DNA of 64,000 nt from Mycolicibacterium porcinum (GCA_002086835.1 MVIG01000006.1:279717-343716); one strand, 5' to 3'. Shown: positions 29,262-42,006, numbered from the stretch's first letter. The notes: generated from the letters alone by a model not told the origin. Translations and numbers: made by a program.

Positions 29262-30361
29262 AGCCAGTCGTTGTGGCGGAACGTGCGGTACAGCACGAAG
29301 CAGATGGTGGCCATCGCCAGCAGGACGGCGGGATAGCCCCAGGTCCACTGCAATTCGGGCATGTTCTCGAAGTTCATCCCGTAGATGCCCGCCATCGCGG
29401 TGGGCACCGCGGCGATGGCCACCCACGCCGAGATCTTGCGCATGTCGACGTTCTGCTGCATGGCGACCTTGCCGAGCGCGGCCTGCACCAACGAGCTGAG
29501 CATCTCGTCGTAGCTCGTGACGCGGTCGGAGGCCTGCACGTTGTGGTCGTGCACGTCGCGCATGTACCTGCGGACCTCGACCGAGATGAGGTCGTTGTGG
29601 TCGGTCAGCAGCCGGGCCAGCGCGAGCGTCAACGGGGCCACGGCACGGCGCATTTCGACGACCTCCCGCTTCAGCAGGTAGATGCACTCGATGTTGGTGT
29701 GGGTGCCGGGGGAGAAGATGTCCTCCTCCATCGCGTCGATGTCGGTTTCCATCAGGTCGGTCACGTCCAGGTAGCTGTCCACCACATGGTCGGCGATCGC
29801 GTGCATGACCGCGAACGGTCCGAGTTTGAGGATGGCAGGCGAGGATTCGAGCCGTTTCCGCACGCCCGCGAGTCCGCCGTGCTCGCCGTGCCGGACCGTG
29901 ACCACGAAGTCCGGCCCGACGAAGATCATGATCTCGCCGGTTTCGACGATCTCGCGGGCCAGGGCCACCGACTCGTGCTCGACGTAGTTGATGGTCTTGA
30001 GCACCAGGAACAGGGTTTTGTCGTAGCGCTCGAGCTTGGGGCGCTGGTGGGCGTGCACCGCGTCCTCGACGGCCAGCTCGTGGAGGCCGAAAACGTCTGC
30101 CACCGACTGCATCTGGAATTCGTCGGGTTCGTGCAGGCCGATCCAGACGAACGCCTTCTCGCCGGCCGCCTGTAGCTCGCGGACCTTGTTCAGCGCCGCG
30201 GCGTGGGTGTATTTGCCGGGCAATCGGTCCCCACCGCTGTAGACGCCGCAATCGACCATCGCCCGCGCCACCGGGACGTGGATCGCCTTGGCGTCGGGCT
30301 CCGCGACGCGGGGCTTTGCGGTCGCCCGCAGTGCCGGTGGCAAGGAGCGGAATGAGGGCAT
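29258..30361 (-). CDS. corA: CorA-family Mg2+/Co2+ transporter
   Basis: 367 residues, near the 366 of Rv1239c. A large cytoplasmic N-terminal domain (FVWIGLHEPDEFQMQSVADV, DYLDVTDLMETDIDAMEED-like helices) leads to two C-terminal membrane helices, with the selectivity motif YGMNFENMP around residues 327-335 (GMN at 328-330). It ends in a basic tail RTFRHNDWL. It forms a pentameric ion channel. The ATG at 30361 has GAGGAAGG 8 bases upstream; a longer open frame was rejected. Converges with the SUFU gene by 4 bases. Confidence 0.93.
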   Translation of the reverse strand: MPSFRSLPPALRATAKPRVAEPDAKAIHVPVARAMVDCGVYSGGDRLPGKYTHAAALNKVRELQAAGEKAFVWIGLHEPDEFQMQSVADVFGLHELAVEDAVHAHQRPKLERYDKTLFLVLKTINYVEHESVALAREIVETGEIMIFVGPDFVVTVRHGEHGGLAGVRKRLESSPAILKLGPFAVMHAIADHVVDSYLDVTDLMETDIDAMEEDIFSPGTHTNIECIYLLKREVVEMRRAVAPLTLALARLLTDHNDLISVEVRRYMRDVHDHNVQASDRVTSYDEMLSSLVQAALGKVAMQQNVDMRKISAWVAIAAVPTAMAGIYGMNFENMPELQWTWGYPAVLLAMATICFVLYRTFRHNDWL

Positions 30362-30482
30362 GGTTCCGACCTTCCTCGCGCGGTGTGCAGCAACCTGATC
30401 AGCACAACGAATGCTACGCGTACCTACTGTTAAGTAACGCTCACCAGCGGGGAACCCGACCCTGTGAGAATTGGCATTGAAG

Positions 30483-30488
30483 TACCCT
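30483..30488 (+). promoter_or_regulatory. -10 of leaderless malic-enzyme promoter
   Basis: TACCCT, then 6 bases, then the GTG at 30495. This supports that start over the in-frame TTG at 30471. Confidence 0.55.
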
Positions 30489-30494
30489 TGCGCC

Positions 30495-31706
30495 GTGTCA
30501 GAAAGTACAGTCGCCTCCTCGTCCGAGCGCCCGCCAGCGGAGCGCACCCCGCAGGTCGTCATCGAAGACGCCGAGATCTTCGATGCCCATGAAGGCGGAA
30601 AGCTCTCGGTCGAGTTGAAGGAGCCGCTGGACACCCAGCGCGCGCTGTCGATCGCTTACACCCCCGGGGTCGCCCAGGTGAGCCGGGCGATTGCCACTGA
30701 CCACACCCTGGCCGCCAAGTACACGTGGGCCAACCGCTTGGTCGCGGTCGTCAGCGACGGCACCGCGGTGCTGGGCCTCGGCGATATCGGCCCCGCGGCG
30801 TCGCTGCCGGTCATGGAGGGCAAGAGCGCACTGTTCAAGTCCTTCGGCGGGCTGAACTCGATCCCGATCGTGCTGGACACCAAGGATCCCGACGAGATCG
30901 TCGAAACCCTGATCCGGCTGCGGCCGACGTTCGGTGCGGTGAACCTGGAGGACATCTCGGCGCCGCGGTGCTTCGAGATCGAGCGCCGGGTCATCGAGGC
31001 GCTGGACTGCCCGGTCATGCACGATGACCAGCACGGCACGGCGATCGTGGTGCTGGCTGCGCTGCTGGGTGCCACGAAGGCGCTCGAGCGTGACATCCAT
31101 TCACTGCGCGTCGTCATCTCGGGCGCCGGTGCGGCGGGCGTGGCGTGCGCCAACATCCTGCTGAACAAGGGCATCACCGACGTCGTCGTGCTCGATTCCC
31201 AAGGCATCGTGCACTCGGGCCGGGACAACCTCAATGCGTTCAAGGCGGAGCTGGCCGGGCGCACCAACCCGCGCAAGCTCACCGGCGGGGTGGCCGAGGC
31301 GCTCGAGGGCGCCGACGTCTTCCTCGGGGTGTCGGCCGGCGTCGTGCCCGAGGAGCTCATCGCGACGATGGCCCCCAACAGCATCGTCTTCGCGCTGTCC
31401 AACCCTGACCCCGAGATCCACCCGGACGCCGCCCGCAAGTACGCGGCGGTCGTGGCGACCGGGCGCAGCGACTTCCCGAACCAGATCAACAATGTGTTGG
31501 CCTTCCCCGGGGTGTTCCGCGGCGCACTCGACGCCGGTGCCCGCCGCATCACCGAGAAGATGAAGGTGGCCGCTGCCGAGGCGATCTTCTCGGTCGTCGG
31601 CGACGATCTGGCGGTCGACCACATCGTGCCCAGCGCGCTGGATCCGCGGGTCGGCCCTGCGGTCGCGGCCGCGGTCGCCGCGGCGGTTGACCCCGCAGAA
31701 TCCTGA
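30495..31706 (+). CDS. Malic enzyme (malate oxidoreductase, decarboxylating)
   Basis: 403 residues. The N-terminal domain has SIAYTPGVAQVSRAIA and TNRLVAVVSDGT-like segments (ANRLVAVVSDGTAVLG), the metal site NLEDISAPRCFEIE, and CPVMHDDQHGTAIVVLAAL. The Rossmann domain is VVISGAGAAGVACANILL. It converts malate to pyruvate and CO2 with NAD or NADP; the PTA-like domain of long MaeB is absent. In M. tuberculosis this position holds mdh, so the locus differs. Probably leaderless. lpqZ follows 8 bases later. Confidence 0.9.
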   Translation: MSESTVASSSERPPAERTPQVVIEDAEIFDAHEGGKLSVELKEPLDTQRALSIAYTPGVAQVSRAIATDHTLAAKYTWANRLVAVVSDGTAVLGLGDIGPAASLPVMEGKSALFKSFGGLNSIPIVLDTKDPDEIVETLIRLRPTFGAVNLEDISAPRCFEIERRVIEALDCPVMHDDQHGTAIVVLAALLGATKALERDIHSLRVVISGAGAAGVACANILLNKGITDVVVLDSQGIVHSGRDNLNAFKAELAGRTNPRKLTGGVAEALEGADVFLGVSAGVVPEELIATMAPNSIVFALSNPDPEIHPDAARKYAAVVATGRSDFPNQINNVLAFPGVFRGALDAGARRITEKMKVAAAEAIFSVVGDDLAVDHIVPSALDPRVGPAVAAAVAAAVDPAES

Positions 31707-31714
31707 GTTCACAG

Positions 31715-32557
31715 ATGCGCCGCACCCTGGCGTTGGCGCTACTCATGCTGGTCGCGCTGGCGTTGGCCGGTTGCGGAGGCCGGTCGGCCCCGCCCGCCCT
31801 CGCGGTCGGGGCGGGGCAGGCGCCCGAGTCGGTGCTGCTCGGTCATCTCTATGCGGCGGCGCTGCGCTACTACGGCACCCCGGCCGTGGTCACCGAGACC
31901 GATGGTGTCCTCGGCGTGCTGGATTCCGGATCCGTGACGGTGCAGCCCGGATTCACCGGCCGGTTCCTGACCGAGCTCAATCCGGGCGCCACGGCCCGCG
32001 CCGATGAGCAGGTCTATCGGGACCTGGTCTCAGCCCTGCCAGAAGGTGTCGCGGCCGGTGACTACACGATGTCGGCGCAGGACAAACCCGCTCTGGTGGT
32101 CACCGAGGCCACGGCCACGGCCTGGGGCGGCACCGATCTGAGTGCGCTGCGCCGAAACTGTGCCAAGGCCCGGCCGGGCGCGGTGGCCGGCGCGAAGGTG
32201 ACCACGGTGGTGGGTTCCTGCACCCTGCCCGAGGCGGCGGTGTTCCCGGATGACAAGAGCCTGTTCGCGGCGCTGCAGGCCGGCAAGATCAACGCTGCGT
32301 GGTCGACGACGGCCGATCCGGCCATCCCGTCTGACCTGACCGTGCTGGCCGACAAGACCTCGTTGATCCGGGGCGAGAACGTGGTGCCGCTGTACCGCCG
32401 CAACACGCTCGACGAACGCCAGATCCTGGCGCTCAACGAGATCGCCGGTGTCCTGGACACCGGATCGCTGGCCGACATGCGCAGGCAGGTCGCCGAGGGC
32501 AAGGATCCCCGCGTGGTGGCCGATGCGTTCCTGCAGGCCAACCCGCTGGGGCACTAG
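31715..32557 (+). CDS. lpqZ: Lipoprotein LpqZ, OpuAC-type solute-binding protein
   Basis: 280 residues. The signal peptide ends in lipobox LAGC with Cys20. The body resembles glycine-betaine/choline-binding OpuAC proteins (VLLGHLYAAALRYYGTPAVV, FTGRFLTELNPGATARADEQ, DTGSLADMRRQVAEGKDPRV). Orthologue of Rv1244. No permease or ATPase gene lies nearby, so its partner is elsewhere or it acts alone. It starts 8 bases after the malic enzyme stop and may share its transcript. Confidence 0.88.
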   Translation: MRRTLALALLMLVALALAGCGGRSAPPALAVGAGQAPESVLLGHLYAAALRYYGTPAVVTETDGVLGVLDSGSVTVQPGFTGRFLTELNPGATARADEQVYRDLVSALPEGVAAGDYTMSAQDKPALVVTEATATAWGGTDLSALRRNCAKARPGAVAGAKVTTVVGSCTLPEAAVFPDDKSLFAALQAGKINAAWSTTADPAIPSDLTVLADKTSLIRGENVVPLYRRNTLDERQILALNEIAGVLDTGSLADMRRQVAEGKDPRVVADAFLQANPLGH

Positions 32558-32575
32558 ACCCTCGGCGCGCAGGCG

Positions 32576-33400
32576 TCAGCGCGGGATCATGCGACCCATC
32601 GCGGAGGCGAACAGCTTCTGGTAGCCCGAACCGGTGATCCGAACGATGACGTCGAGGATCTTGGCGTCGGGCCCGACCAGCACGCGCGCCTTGTCCTTGC
32701 GCACGGCCTCGAGAATGATCTTGGCCGCGCGCTGCGGGGTGGTGTTGGCCAGCTTCCGGTCGAAGGTCTCGGCGAGTGCCTTCTGGTCCAGGCCCTCGGC
32801 GACGGTGGCATTGCGTGCGATGGCGGTCTTGATCCCGCCCGGGTGCACACACGTCACCTTGACCGGATGCTTGGCCAGGGCCATCTCCTGACGCAGGGCC
32901 TCGGTGAAGCCGCGCACCGCGAACTTGGCGGAGTTGTAGGCGGCCTGGCCGGGAACCGAGAAGATGCCGAACAGGCTGGAGACGTTGACGACGTGCCCGT
33001 CGCCGGATTCGATCAGGTGCGGCAGGAACGCCTTGGTGCCGTTGACGACGCCCCAGTAATCGACGTCCATCACCCGCTCGATGTCCTTGAACTGGCTCAC
33101 CTCGACATCACCGCTGAAGGCGATGCCTGCGTTGTTGTAGATCTGGTTGACCTTGCCGAAGTGTTCCTTGACCGCGTCGGCGTAGAGCAGGAAGGCTTCA
33201 CGCTCGGTGACGTCGAGCCGGTCGGTCTTGACCTCGGCCCCGATCGCCTTGAGTCGTTCCTCGGTGACCGCCAGGCCCTCGGTATCGACGTCGCTGATCG
33301 CCAATTTGGCCCCGGAACGTCCGAGTTCGATGGCCAGCGCCTGTCCGATGCCTGATCCGGCGCCGGTCACGACGGCGACCTTCCCGGCGAAGCCTTCCAT
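32576..33400 (-). CDS. Short-chain dehydrogenase/reductase (Rv1245c type)
   Basis: 274-residue classical SDR. Cofactor motif TGAGSGIGQA is at residues about 12-21, NNAG in IYNNAGIAFSG, and the active site Ser plus YNSAK (YxxxK in AAYNSAKFAV). The C terminus is basic. The substrate is unknown; relatives include mycobacterial acyl and steroid reductases. The ATG at 33400 is preceded by GGGAGTG, which favours it over an upstream start. Confidence 0.9.
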   Translation of the reverse strand: MEGFAGKVAVVTGAGSGIGQALAIELGRSGAKLAISDVDTEGLAVTEERLKAIGAEVKTDRLDVTEREAFLLYADAVKEHFGKVNQIYNNAGIAFSGDVEVSQFKDIERVMDVDYWGVVNGTKAFLPHLIESGDGHVVNVSSLFGIFSVPGQAAYNSAKFAVRGFTEALRQEMALAKHPVKVTCVHPGGIKTAIARNATVAEGLDQKALAETFDRKLANTTPQRAAKIILEAVRKDKARVLVGPDAKILDVIVRITGSGYQKLFASAMGRMIPR

Positions 33401-33443
33401 AGAACACTCCCTCGCGTAGTCCGACACGTGTTGAGTTACGAGG

Positions 33444-33731
33444 CTACGCGGTACCGGCGGTCTCGCCTATGGCGGCCTCCGCTGCGGCGCCTTCCTGCCA
33501 CACGTCGGCGAGTGTCTGCAGCGGAATGCCCAATGCGTCGCTCAGTCCGACGACCGTGCCGAACGCGGGGGAGGGCAGCCGGCCCGTCTCGATCTTGCGC
33601 AGGGTCTCCGGGGAGATGCCTGCGTGCGCGGCCACCTCGTCGAGTGGGCGGTCGCCCCGAGCGGTACGCAGGGTTTCGCCGAGCCGGCGGCCGGCGGCGA
33701 TCTGTGCGGGGGTGAGTGGGGTGCGGACCAC
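33444..33731 (-). CDS. Xre-family helix-turn-helix regulator
   Basis: 95 residues. The HTH is RPLDEVAAHAGISPETLRKI followed by ETGRLPSPAFGTVVGLSDAL (residues about 28-68), typical of single-domain Xre proteins. The GTG at 33731 follows a -10 TACCGT (minus strand 33743-33738) by 6 bases, so it is probably leaderless. It is divergent from a methionine aminopeptidase gene with two palindromes between them, so autorepression and control of that gene are likely. Confidence 0.88.
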   Translation of the reverse strand: MVRTPLTPAQIAAGRRLGETLRTARGDRPLDEVAAHAGISPETLRKIETGRLPSPAFGTVVGLSDALGIPLQTLADVWQEGAAAEAAIGETAGTA

Positions 33732-33737
33732 GACACC

Positions 33738-33743
33738 ACGGTA
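33738..33743 (-). promoter_or_regulatory. -10 of leaderless xre promoter
   Basis: TACCGT on the minus strand, 6 bases before the GTG at 33731. Confidence 0.5.
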
Positions 33744-33747
33744 GCGC

Positions 33748-33785
33748 CGGTATTTATATACCGCTAGTCTTGGTATTTAAATACC
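33748..33785. promoter_or_regulatory. Twin GGTAT-x-ATACC palindromes between xre and map
   Basis: CGGTATTTATATACCG (33748-33763) has perfect outer arms CGGTAT/ATACCG, and GGTATTTAAATACC (33772-33785) is a perfect 14-bp palindrome. Centres are 23 bases apart. The AT-rich sites sit in the short divergent promoter region of a GC-rich genome and are the likely operators of the Xre protein. Confidence 0.78.
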
Positions 33786-33798
33786 GAGGAGAGTGGAC

Positions 33799-34560
33799 AT
33801 GATCGAGCTGAAGACCGCCGACGAGATCGAGAAGATGCGCGTCACCGGACGGTTCGTGGCCGAGGTGCTCAGCGCGTTGGGCGGGCTCGCCGAGGTCGGC
33901 GTCAACCTGCTCGACCTCGAACACCACGCCCGCGACATGGTCAAACGTCGTGGGGCGCAGTCCTGTTACTGGGACTACGCGCCGTCGTTCGGCAAGGGGC
34001 CGTTCCGCAACGTCATCTGCCTGTCGGTCAACGACGCTGTGCTGCACGGCCTTCCGCACGACTACCGGCTGCGCGACGGCGACGTGCTCAGCATGGACTT
34101 CGCGGTGTCCATCGACGGCTGGGTCGCCGACGCGGCGCGCACCGTGATCGTCGGGACTCCCGCAGCTGCCGACGTGCGCCTGGTTCGGGCCACCGAGGAG
34201 GCGCTGGACGCCGGAACCGCGGCCGCGCGGCCGGGGAACCGGCTCGGCGACATCTCGGCCGCCATCGGGGCCGTGATCGCCGATTACGGCTATCCCGTCA
34301 ACCTCGAGTTCGGCGGGCACGGGCTGGGGCGCACGATGCACGAGGACCCGCACGTCTCCAACCGGGGCACGCCGGGGCGCGGCATGAAGCTGCGGGCGGG
34401 TATGACGCTGGCGCTGGAGCCGTGGCTCGCCGCGGGCACCGACCGCATCGTGTTCGACCGCGACGGCTGGACGATCCGATCGGCCGACGGCTCCCGCACT
34501 GCCCATAGCGAGAACACCGTCGCGATCACCGAATCGGGCCCGCTGGTGCTGACCCGCTGA
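33799..34560 (+). CDS. map: Type I methionine aminopeptidase
   Basis: 253 residues of the M24 pita-bread fold. All five metal ligands are present: Asp100, Asp111, His174, Glu207 and Glu238. It removes the initiator methionine from nascent proteins. There is no N-terminal SH3-binding extension. The ATG at 33799 has GAGGAG 7 bases upstream and is preferred over the GTG at 33793. The dedicated Xre regulator and palindromic operators are unusual for a housekeeping map gene and suggest a second, conditionally expressed copy. Confidence 0.9.
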   Translation: MIELKTADEIEKMRVTGRFVAEVLSALGGLAEVGVNLLDLEHHARDMVKRRGAQSCYWDYAPSFGKGPFRNVICLSVNDAVLHGLPHDYRLRDGDVLSMDFAVSIDGWVADAARTVIVGTPAAADVRLVRATEEALDAGTAAARPGNRLGDISAAIGAVIADYGYPVNLEFGGHGLGRTMHEDPHVSNRGTPGRGMKLRAGMTLALEPWLAAGTDRIVFDRDGWTIRSADGSRTAHSENTVAITESGPLVLTR

Positions 34561-34565
34561 AGCCG

Positions 34566-35876
34566 CTAGTGCTCTGGTCGCAGCAGCAGCGTGGCGATCA
34601 CACTGACCACCGCGGTGGCCACCAGATACCCGCACGCCAGCCAGGGCGAGCCGCCACTGGCGGCGATCAATGCGGTGAGGATCAGCGGGGTCAGGCCCGA
34701 GGCGTACACACCGGAGAGCTGATACACCGTCGACAACCCTGTGTAGCGGGTCCGGGTCGGGAACAGCGACGCATACAGTGTGCCCTGAGCCCCGTAGAAC
34801 CAGGCGTGAATGACGCCGAACGCCAACAACATTCCCACCGCGTATGCCGCGATGCTGCCGGTGTTGAACAACGCGAACGCGGGGAACACGACGACGGCAT
34901 AGGCGGCGATGCCCGAAGCATAGACGGCCTTCGGGCTGAACCGGTCGGCCAGCAGCCCCGACACCGGCAACAGCACCGCCATGAGCAGCGCCGCGGCGGT
35001 CACCACGACCAGCACCGGCACCTTGCCCAGATGCAGCGTCGCGGTGGCGTACGAGATCGTGAACACGCCCCAGGTGTTGAACGCGGCGCCCTCGCCCCAG
35101 CGGGATAGCAGGCCGAGCACCGTGGAGCGCAAGGCCGGGGGACGGAAGATCTCCTTCACGGGGACAGCCGAGCGTTCGTCGTCGTCGCGCAGCTTCTCGA
35201 ACGCCGGGGTCTCTGCCACCCGGAACCGCACCACGACTCCGAAGATCACCAGCACCACGCTGAACAGGAACGCGATCCGCCATCCGTAGGTCTGGAAGGC
35301 CTCGGGCGAAAGCCACAGCTGCAGCAGCACGAACACCCCGGTGCCCAGCGCCAGGCCCAGGGCGAGGCCGACCTGAGGGATGCTGCCGAACAGCCCGCGG
35401 CGACGACGGGGGCTGTGCTCGACGGCCAGCAACACCGCGCCGGCCCACTCACCGCCGAGCGCGAATCCCTGAACCACGCGCAGCACCAGAAGCAGGATCG
35501 GCGCCAGCACACCGATCTGCGCGGCGGTGGGCAGCACACCCATCAGCGCGGTGGCCGCGCCCATCAACAGCATGGTCAGGGCGAGCGTCTTCTTGCGGCC
35601 GATCCGGTCACCGATGTGCCCGAAGACGAATCCGCCGATGGGCCGGACCACGAACCCGACCGCGAAGGTGGCGAACGCCAGCATCGTGCCGACGAACGAG
35701 CTCTGGTCCGGGAAGAAGGTGTGGTTGAACACCAGGCTCGCGGCCGTGGCGTAGAGGAAGAAGTCGTACCACTCGATCGTCGTCCCGAGCACGCTGGCCA
35801 GCACCGCGGTGCGCACCGTGCCGGTAGTGGTCGGTGCCTGCGCTTCATCCAGGGCCGGGTCAGCTGCGATAGTCAC
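34566..35876 (-). CDS. MHS-family MFS metabolite:H+ symporter
   Basis: 436 residues, 12 membrane helices. GTTIEWYDFFLYATAASLVF at the N terminus, VVRPIGGFVFGHIGDRIGRK between helices 2 and 3, and GFALGGEWAGAVLLAVEHSP are signatures of the metabolite:proton symporter (shikimate/proline/alpha-ketoglutarate) group. The transported acid cannot be told. It lies downstream of kgd on the same strand, separated by a 10-bp hairpin, and converges on map with 5 bases between stops. Confidence 0.88.
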   Translation of the reverse strand: MTIAADPALDEAQAPTTTGTVRTAVLASVLGTTIEWYDFFLYATAASLVFNHTFFPDQSSFVGTMLAFATFAVGFVVRPIGGFVFGHIGDRIGRKKTLALTMLLMGAATALMGVLPTAAQIGVLAPILLLVLRVVQGFALGGEWAGAVLLAVEHSPRRRRGLFGSIPQVGLALGLALGTGVFVLLQLWLSPEAFQTYGWRIAFLFSVVLVIFGVVVRFRVAETPAFEKLRDDDERSAVPVKEIFRPPALRSTVLGLLSRWGEGAAFNTWGVFTISYATATLHLGKVPVLVVVTAAALLMAVLLPVSGLLADRFSPKAVYASGIAAYAVVVFPAFALFNTGSIAAYAVGMLLAFGVIHAWFYGAQGTLYASLFPTRTRYTGLSTVYQLSGVYASGLTPLILTALIAASGGSPWLACGYLVATAVVSVIATLLLRPEH

Positions 35877-35914
35877 CCTAGATGAGTAGCCGCCGGAACC
35901 GGTGCGGCCCAGGG

Positions 35915-35946
35915 TTGTGCGCGCGGTGATTCGAACGCGCGCACAA
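35915..35946. terminator. 10-bp hairpin between kgd and MHS transporter gene
   Basis: TTGTGCGCGC (35915-35924) pairs perfectly with GCGCGCACAA (35937-35946) around a 12-base loop. No U-tract follows on the minus strand. It lies 25 bases after the kgd stop and could end or attenuate kgd transcription. Confidence 0.5.
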
Positions 35947-35970
35947 GCCCCAGATCAGGTGGACGCGGGG

Positions 35971-39684
<3,714 letters not shown>

Positions 39685-39789
39685 GGCAGACACTCGCCTC
39701 GATTCTTGTGTCCGGCCAGCCGTCACATGCAGGCTCGCCGCTTGTGTTCTTCTGTGGGCGGTTGACCCCGCTCGACCGCCGCATAAAGG

Positions 39790-40596
39790 CTATCGCCTTT
39801 CGGTGCCACCCGAGGTCGGCATGGGGGTTGCGGACGTAGCGGACGGCAGCACATGCAGCGTTGCAGGCCACCGCGGCGGGGGCGCGCCGAACGCCTGGCG
39901 GGCGTTGGCGACGATCTTCTTACCCATCAGCCGGTTGCCGACACCGCCGATGACAGCACCGATGCCGACCGGCAGCAGCTTGCCGAAGGCTATCGCGCCG
40001 CGCTTGAGCGTATACCGCTTGACGAAGTACTTGACCAGCCGGGAGTTGAGCTGCGAGACCGCGGGCAAGGGCAGTGTCGCGGCACCGTCGGACAGCCATG
40101 CGCCGCTGGTGCGCCCGGTGCCCAGCAGGTCGGCGATGGCGTGCTTGCTGTCGTCGCCGACGAGGACGGAAAGCACCAGCGCACGGCGCCGCTCGCGGTG
40201 GTCGGCGGGGATGCCGTACACCTCGGCGACTGCCAGCACGAACACCGAGGTGGCCTCCAGGAAGACGACCGTCTCACCGGCCACGGCCGACAGCGCGGCC
40301 AGGGTTCCGATGCCAGGGAACGCCGCAGCCGAGCCGACGGCGGCACCGCTGGCCATCACCGCGGCCAGGTAGTGCTTCTCGAGCCGCGTCACGATCTCGG
40401 CCGGGGTGGCATCGGGCTGATGGCTGCGCAACCGGTCGACGTAGGCTTTGACCGCGGGAGCCTGGACGCGTGAGCTGCGCTCGATGATGGCCGAGAGCAC
40501 CTTGGCCGCGGCGCTGGGATCTTCGGTCTCCTCGACCTTCGCAGGCAGTTGCTTGGACCGCGCAAACACTTCGGGGCCTCCCAGGTGTGAACCCAT
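39790..40596 (-). CDS. EcsC-like membrane-associated protein (Rv1249c type)
   Basis: 268 residues. Hydrophobic stretches ASGAAVGSAAAFPGIGTLAA and VGIGAVIGGVGNRLMGKKIV alternate with charged helices. The overall pattern resembles EcsC-type proteins. Function unknown. The C-terminal codons lie in a small AAAGGC/GCCTTT hairpin (39785-39800) that might act in termination. It is upstream of kgd on the same strand, so weak read-through into kgd is possible. Confidence 0.75.
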   Translation of the reverse strand: MGSHLGGPEVFARSKQLPAKVEETEDPSAAAKVLSAIIERSSRVQAPAVKAYVDRLRSHQPDATPAEIVTRLEKHYLAAVMASGAAVGSAAAFPGIGTLAALSAVAGETVVFLEATSVFVLAVAEVYGIPADHRERRRALVLSVLVGDDSKHAIADLLGTGRTSGAWLSDGAATLPLPAVSQLNSRLVKYFVKRYTLKRGAIAFGKLLPVGIGAVIGGVGNRLMGKKIVANARQAFGAPPPRWPATLHVLPSATSATPMPTSGGTERR

Positions 40597-40719
40597 CGTT
40601 GACTGCCAGGCTAACGCGTGACCTGACCCTGGGAGAACGAACGACGACCGGCTGCCGGTGCCCGAGGGTGACGGCTGTCACTGGGAACAAAAAACTGGAA
40701 AGCGGGGCTGTTCAACTTC

Positions 40720-42006
40720 ATGGCATCATCGCCCGACGTGGACCAGACGACAGCGGCAGCCCCGCCGGGCCGGCTCCGGATGATCCTGGTGCTGGGAGCG
40801 CTGGTGGCGCTCGGCCCGCTGACCATCGACATGTATCTGCCTGCGCTGCCCCGGATCGCCGACGAGCTCTCGGTGTCGTCGTCCGTGTCGCAGCTGACGC
40901 TCACCGGAACCCTGGCCGGGCTGGCGCTGGGGCAGTTGATCGTCGGCCCGCTGTCGGACTCGCTGGGCCGGCGGCGTCCCTTGATGGCGGGCATCGTCCT
41001 GCACATGGTGGCCTCGGTGCTGTGTGTGCTGGCGCCCAACATCGCGATCCTCGGATTGGCCCGCGGGCTGCAGGGGATGGGGGCTGCGGCTGCCTCGGTG
41101 GTGGCCATCGCCGTGGTCGGTGACCTGTTCAGCGGCACGATGGCGGCCACGGTGATGTCGCGGTTGATGCTGGTGCTCGGGGTGGCCCCGGTGCTGGCCC
41201 CGTCGCTGGGCGCGGCTGTGCTGTTGCACGGCTCGTGGCACTGGGTGTTCGTCGCACTCGTGGTGGTGGCCGGCGGACTGCTGGCGATGGCCGCGCTCGC
41301 CCTGCCCGAGACGCTGCCGGTGGCGCACCGGCGCCCGCTGGCGGTGGGCGGCATCGTCGGCACCTATGTCGAGTTGTTGCGGGATTCTCGTTTCGTGATC
41401 CTGGTGCTGGTGGCCGCGCTGGGGATGTCAGGCCTGTTCGCCTACATCTCGGCCGCGCCGTTCGTCCTGCAGGGCCACTACGGCCTGGATCAGCAGGCGT
41501 TCGCGCTGGTGTTCGCCGCGGGCGCGATCGCGCTGATCGGTTCCACCCAGTTCAACGTGGTGCTGCTGCGCCGGTTCTCACCGCAGGCCATCACGGTGGC
41601 GGCGCTGAGCTGGTCGACACTGGCCGGGGTGGTGTTCGTCGCGCTGACCGTCGCCCACGTGGGCGGGCTGTCTGCGTTCGTGGCGCCGGTGCTGGCGATC
41701 CTGGCCGGGATGGGCCTGGTGCTTCCCAACGCCCCGGCAGTCGCGTTGTCGCGTCATCCCGACGCTGCGGGGACGGCGGCCGCGCTGCTCGGCGCCGCGC
41801 AGTTCGGACTCGGGGCCGCGGTGGCACCCGCGATCGGCGCGCTGGGCAACGGCGCGCCGGCGCTGTCGTGGGTGATGACGGCGGGCATGGCGATCGCCTT
41901 GGTGGCGCTGCTGCTGGTCGGTCGGCGTAACGGCGATGACGACGCGAGCGAATACCCGGGCGACACGCTCGACATCGTTTCCGAGGCGGTTGTCGAGCCG
42001 GCCTGA
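40720..42006 (+). CDS. Bcr/CflA-family drug-resistance MFS transporter
   Basis: 428 residues, 12 membrane helices. The N terminus ALGPLTIDMYLPALPRIADE, the loop GPLSDSLGRRRPL between helices 2 and 3, and GMGAAAASVVAIAVVGDLFS are Bcr/CflA signatures. It is a proton-coupled exporter of unknown substrate. It shares its promoter region with the divergent EcsC-like gene. The next MFS gene (42085) is on the same strand 78 bases later, so both exporters may be co-expressed. Confidence 0.88.
   Translation: MASSPDVDQTTAAAPPGRLRMILVLGALVALGPLTIDMYLPALPRIADELSVSSSVSQLTLTGTLAGLALGQLIVGPLSDSLGRRRPLMAGIVLHMVASVLCVLAPNIAILGLARGLQGMGAAAASVVAIAVVGDLFSGTMAATVMSRLMLVLGVAPVLAPSLGAAVLLHGSWHWVFVALVVVAGGLLAMAALALPETLPVAHRRPLAVGGIVGTYVELLRDSRFVILVLVAALGMSGLFAYISAAPFVLQGHYGLDQQAFALVFAAGAIALIGSTQFNVVLLRRFSPQAITVAALSWSTLAGVVFVALTVAHVGGLSAFVAPVLAILAGMGLVLPNAPAVALSRHPDAAGTAAALLGAAQFGLGAAVAPAIGALGNGAPALSWVMTAGMAIALVALLLVGRRNGDDDASEYPGDTLDIVSEAVVEPA

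Noticed and set aside
35925-35936. Loop sequence GGTGATTCGAAC resembling a tRNA T-arm
   Set aside because: No acceptor, D or anticodon arms around it; it is just the loop of the kgd-downstream hairpin.
40668-40681. GTGAC-GGCT-GTCAC inverted repeat between the EcsC-like gene and the Bcr/CflA MFS gene
   Set aside because: 5-bp arms only, no aligned promoter, and expected by chance at this composition.
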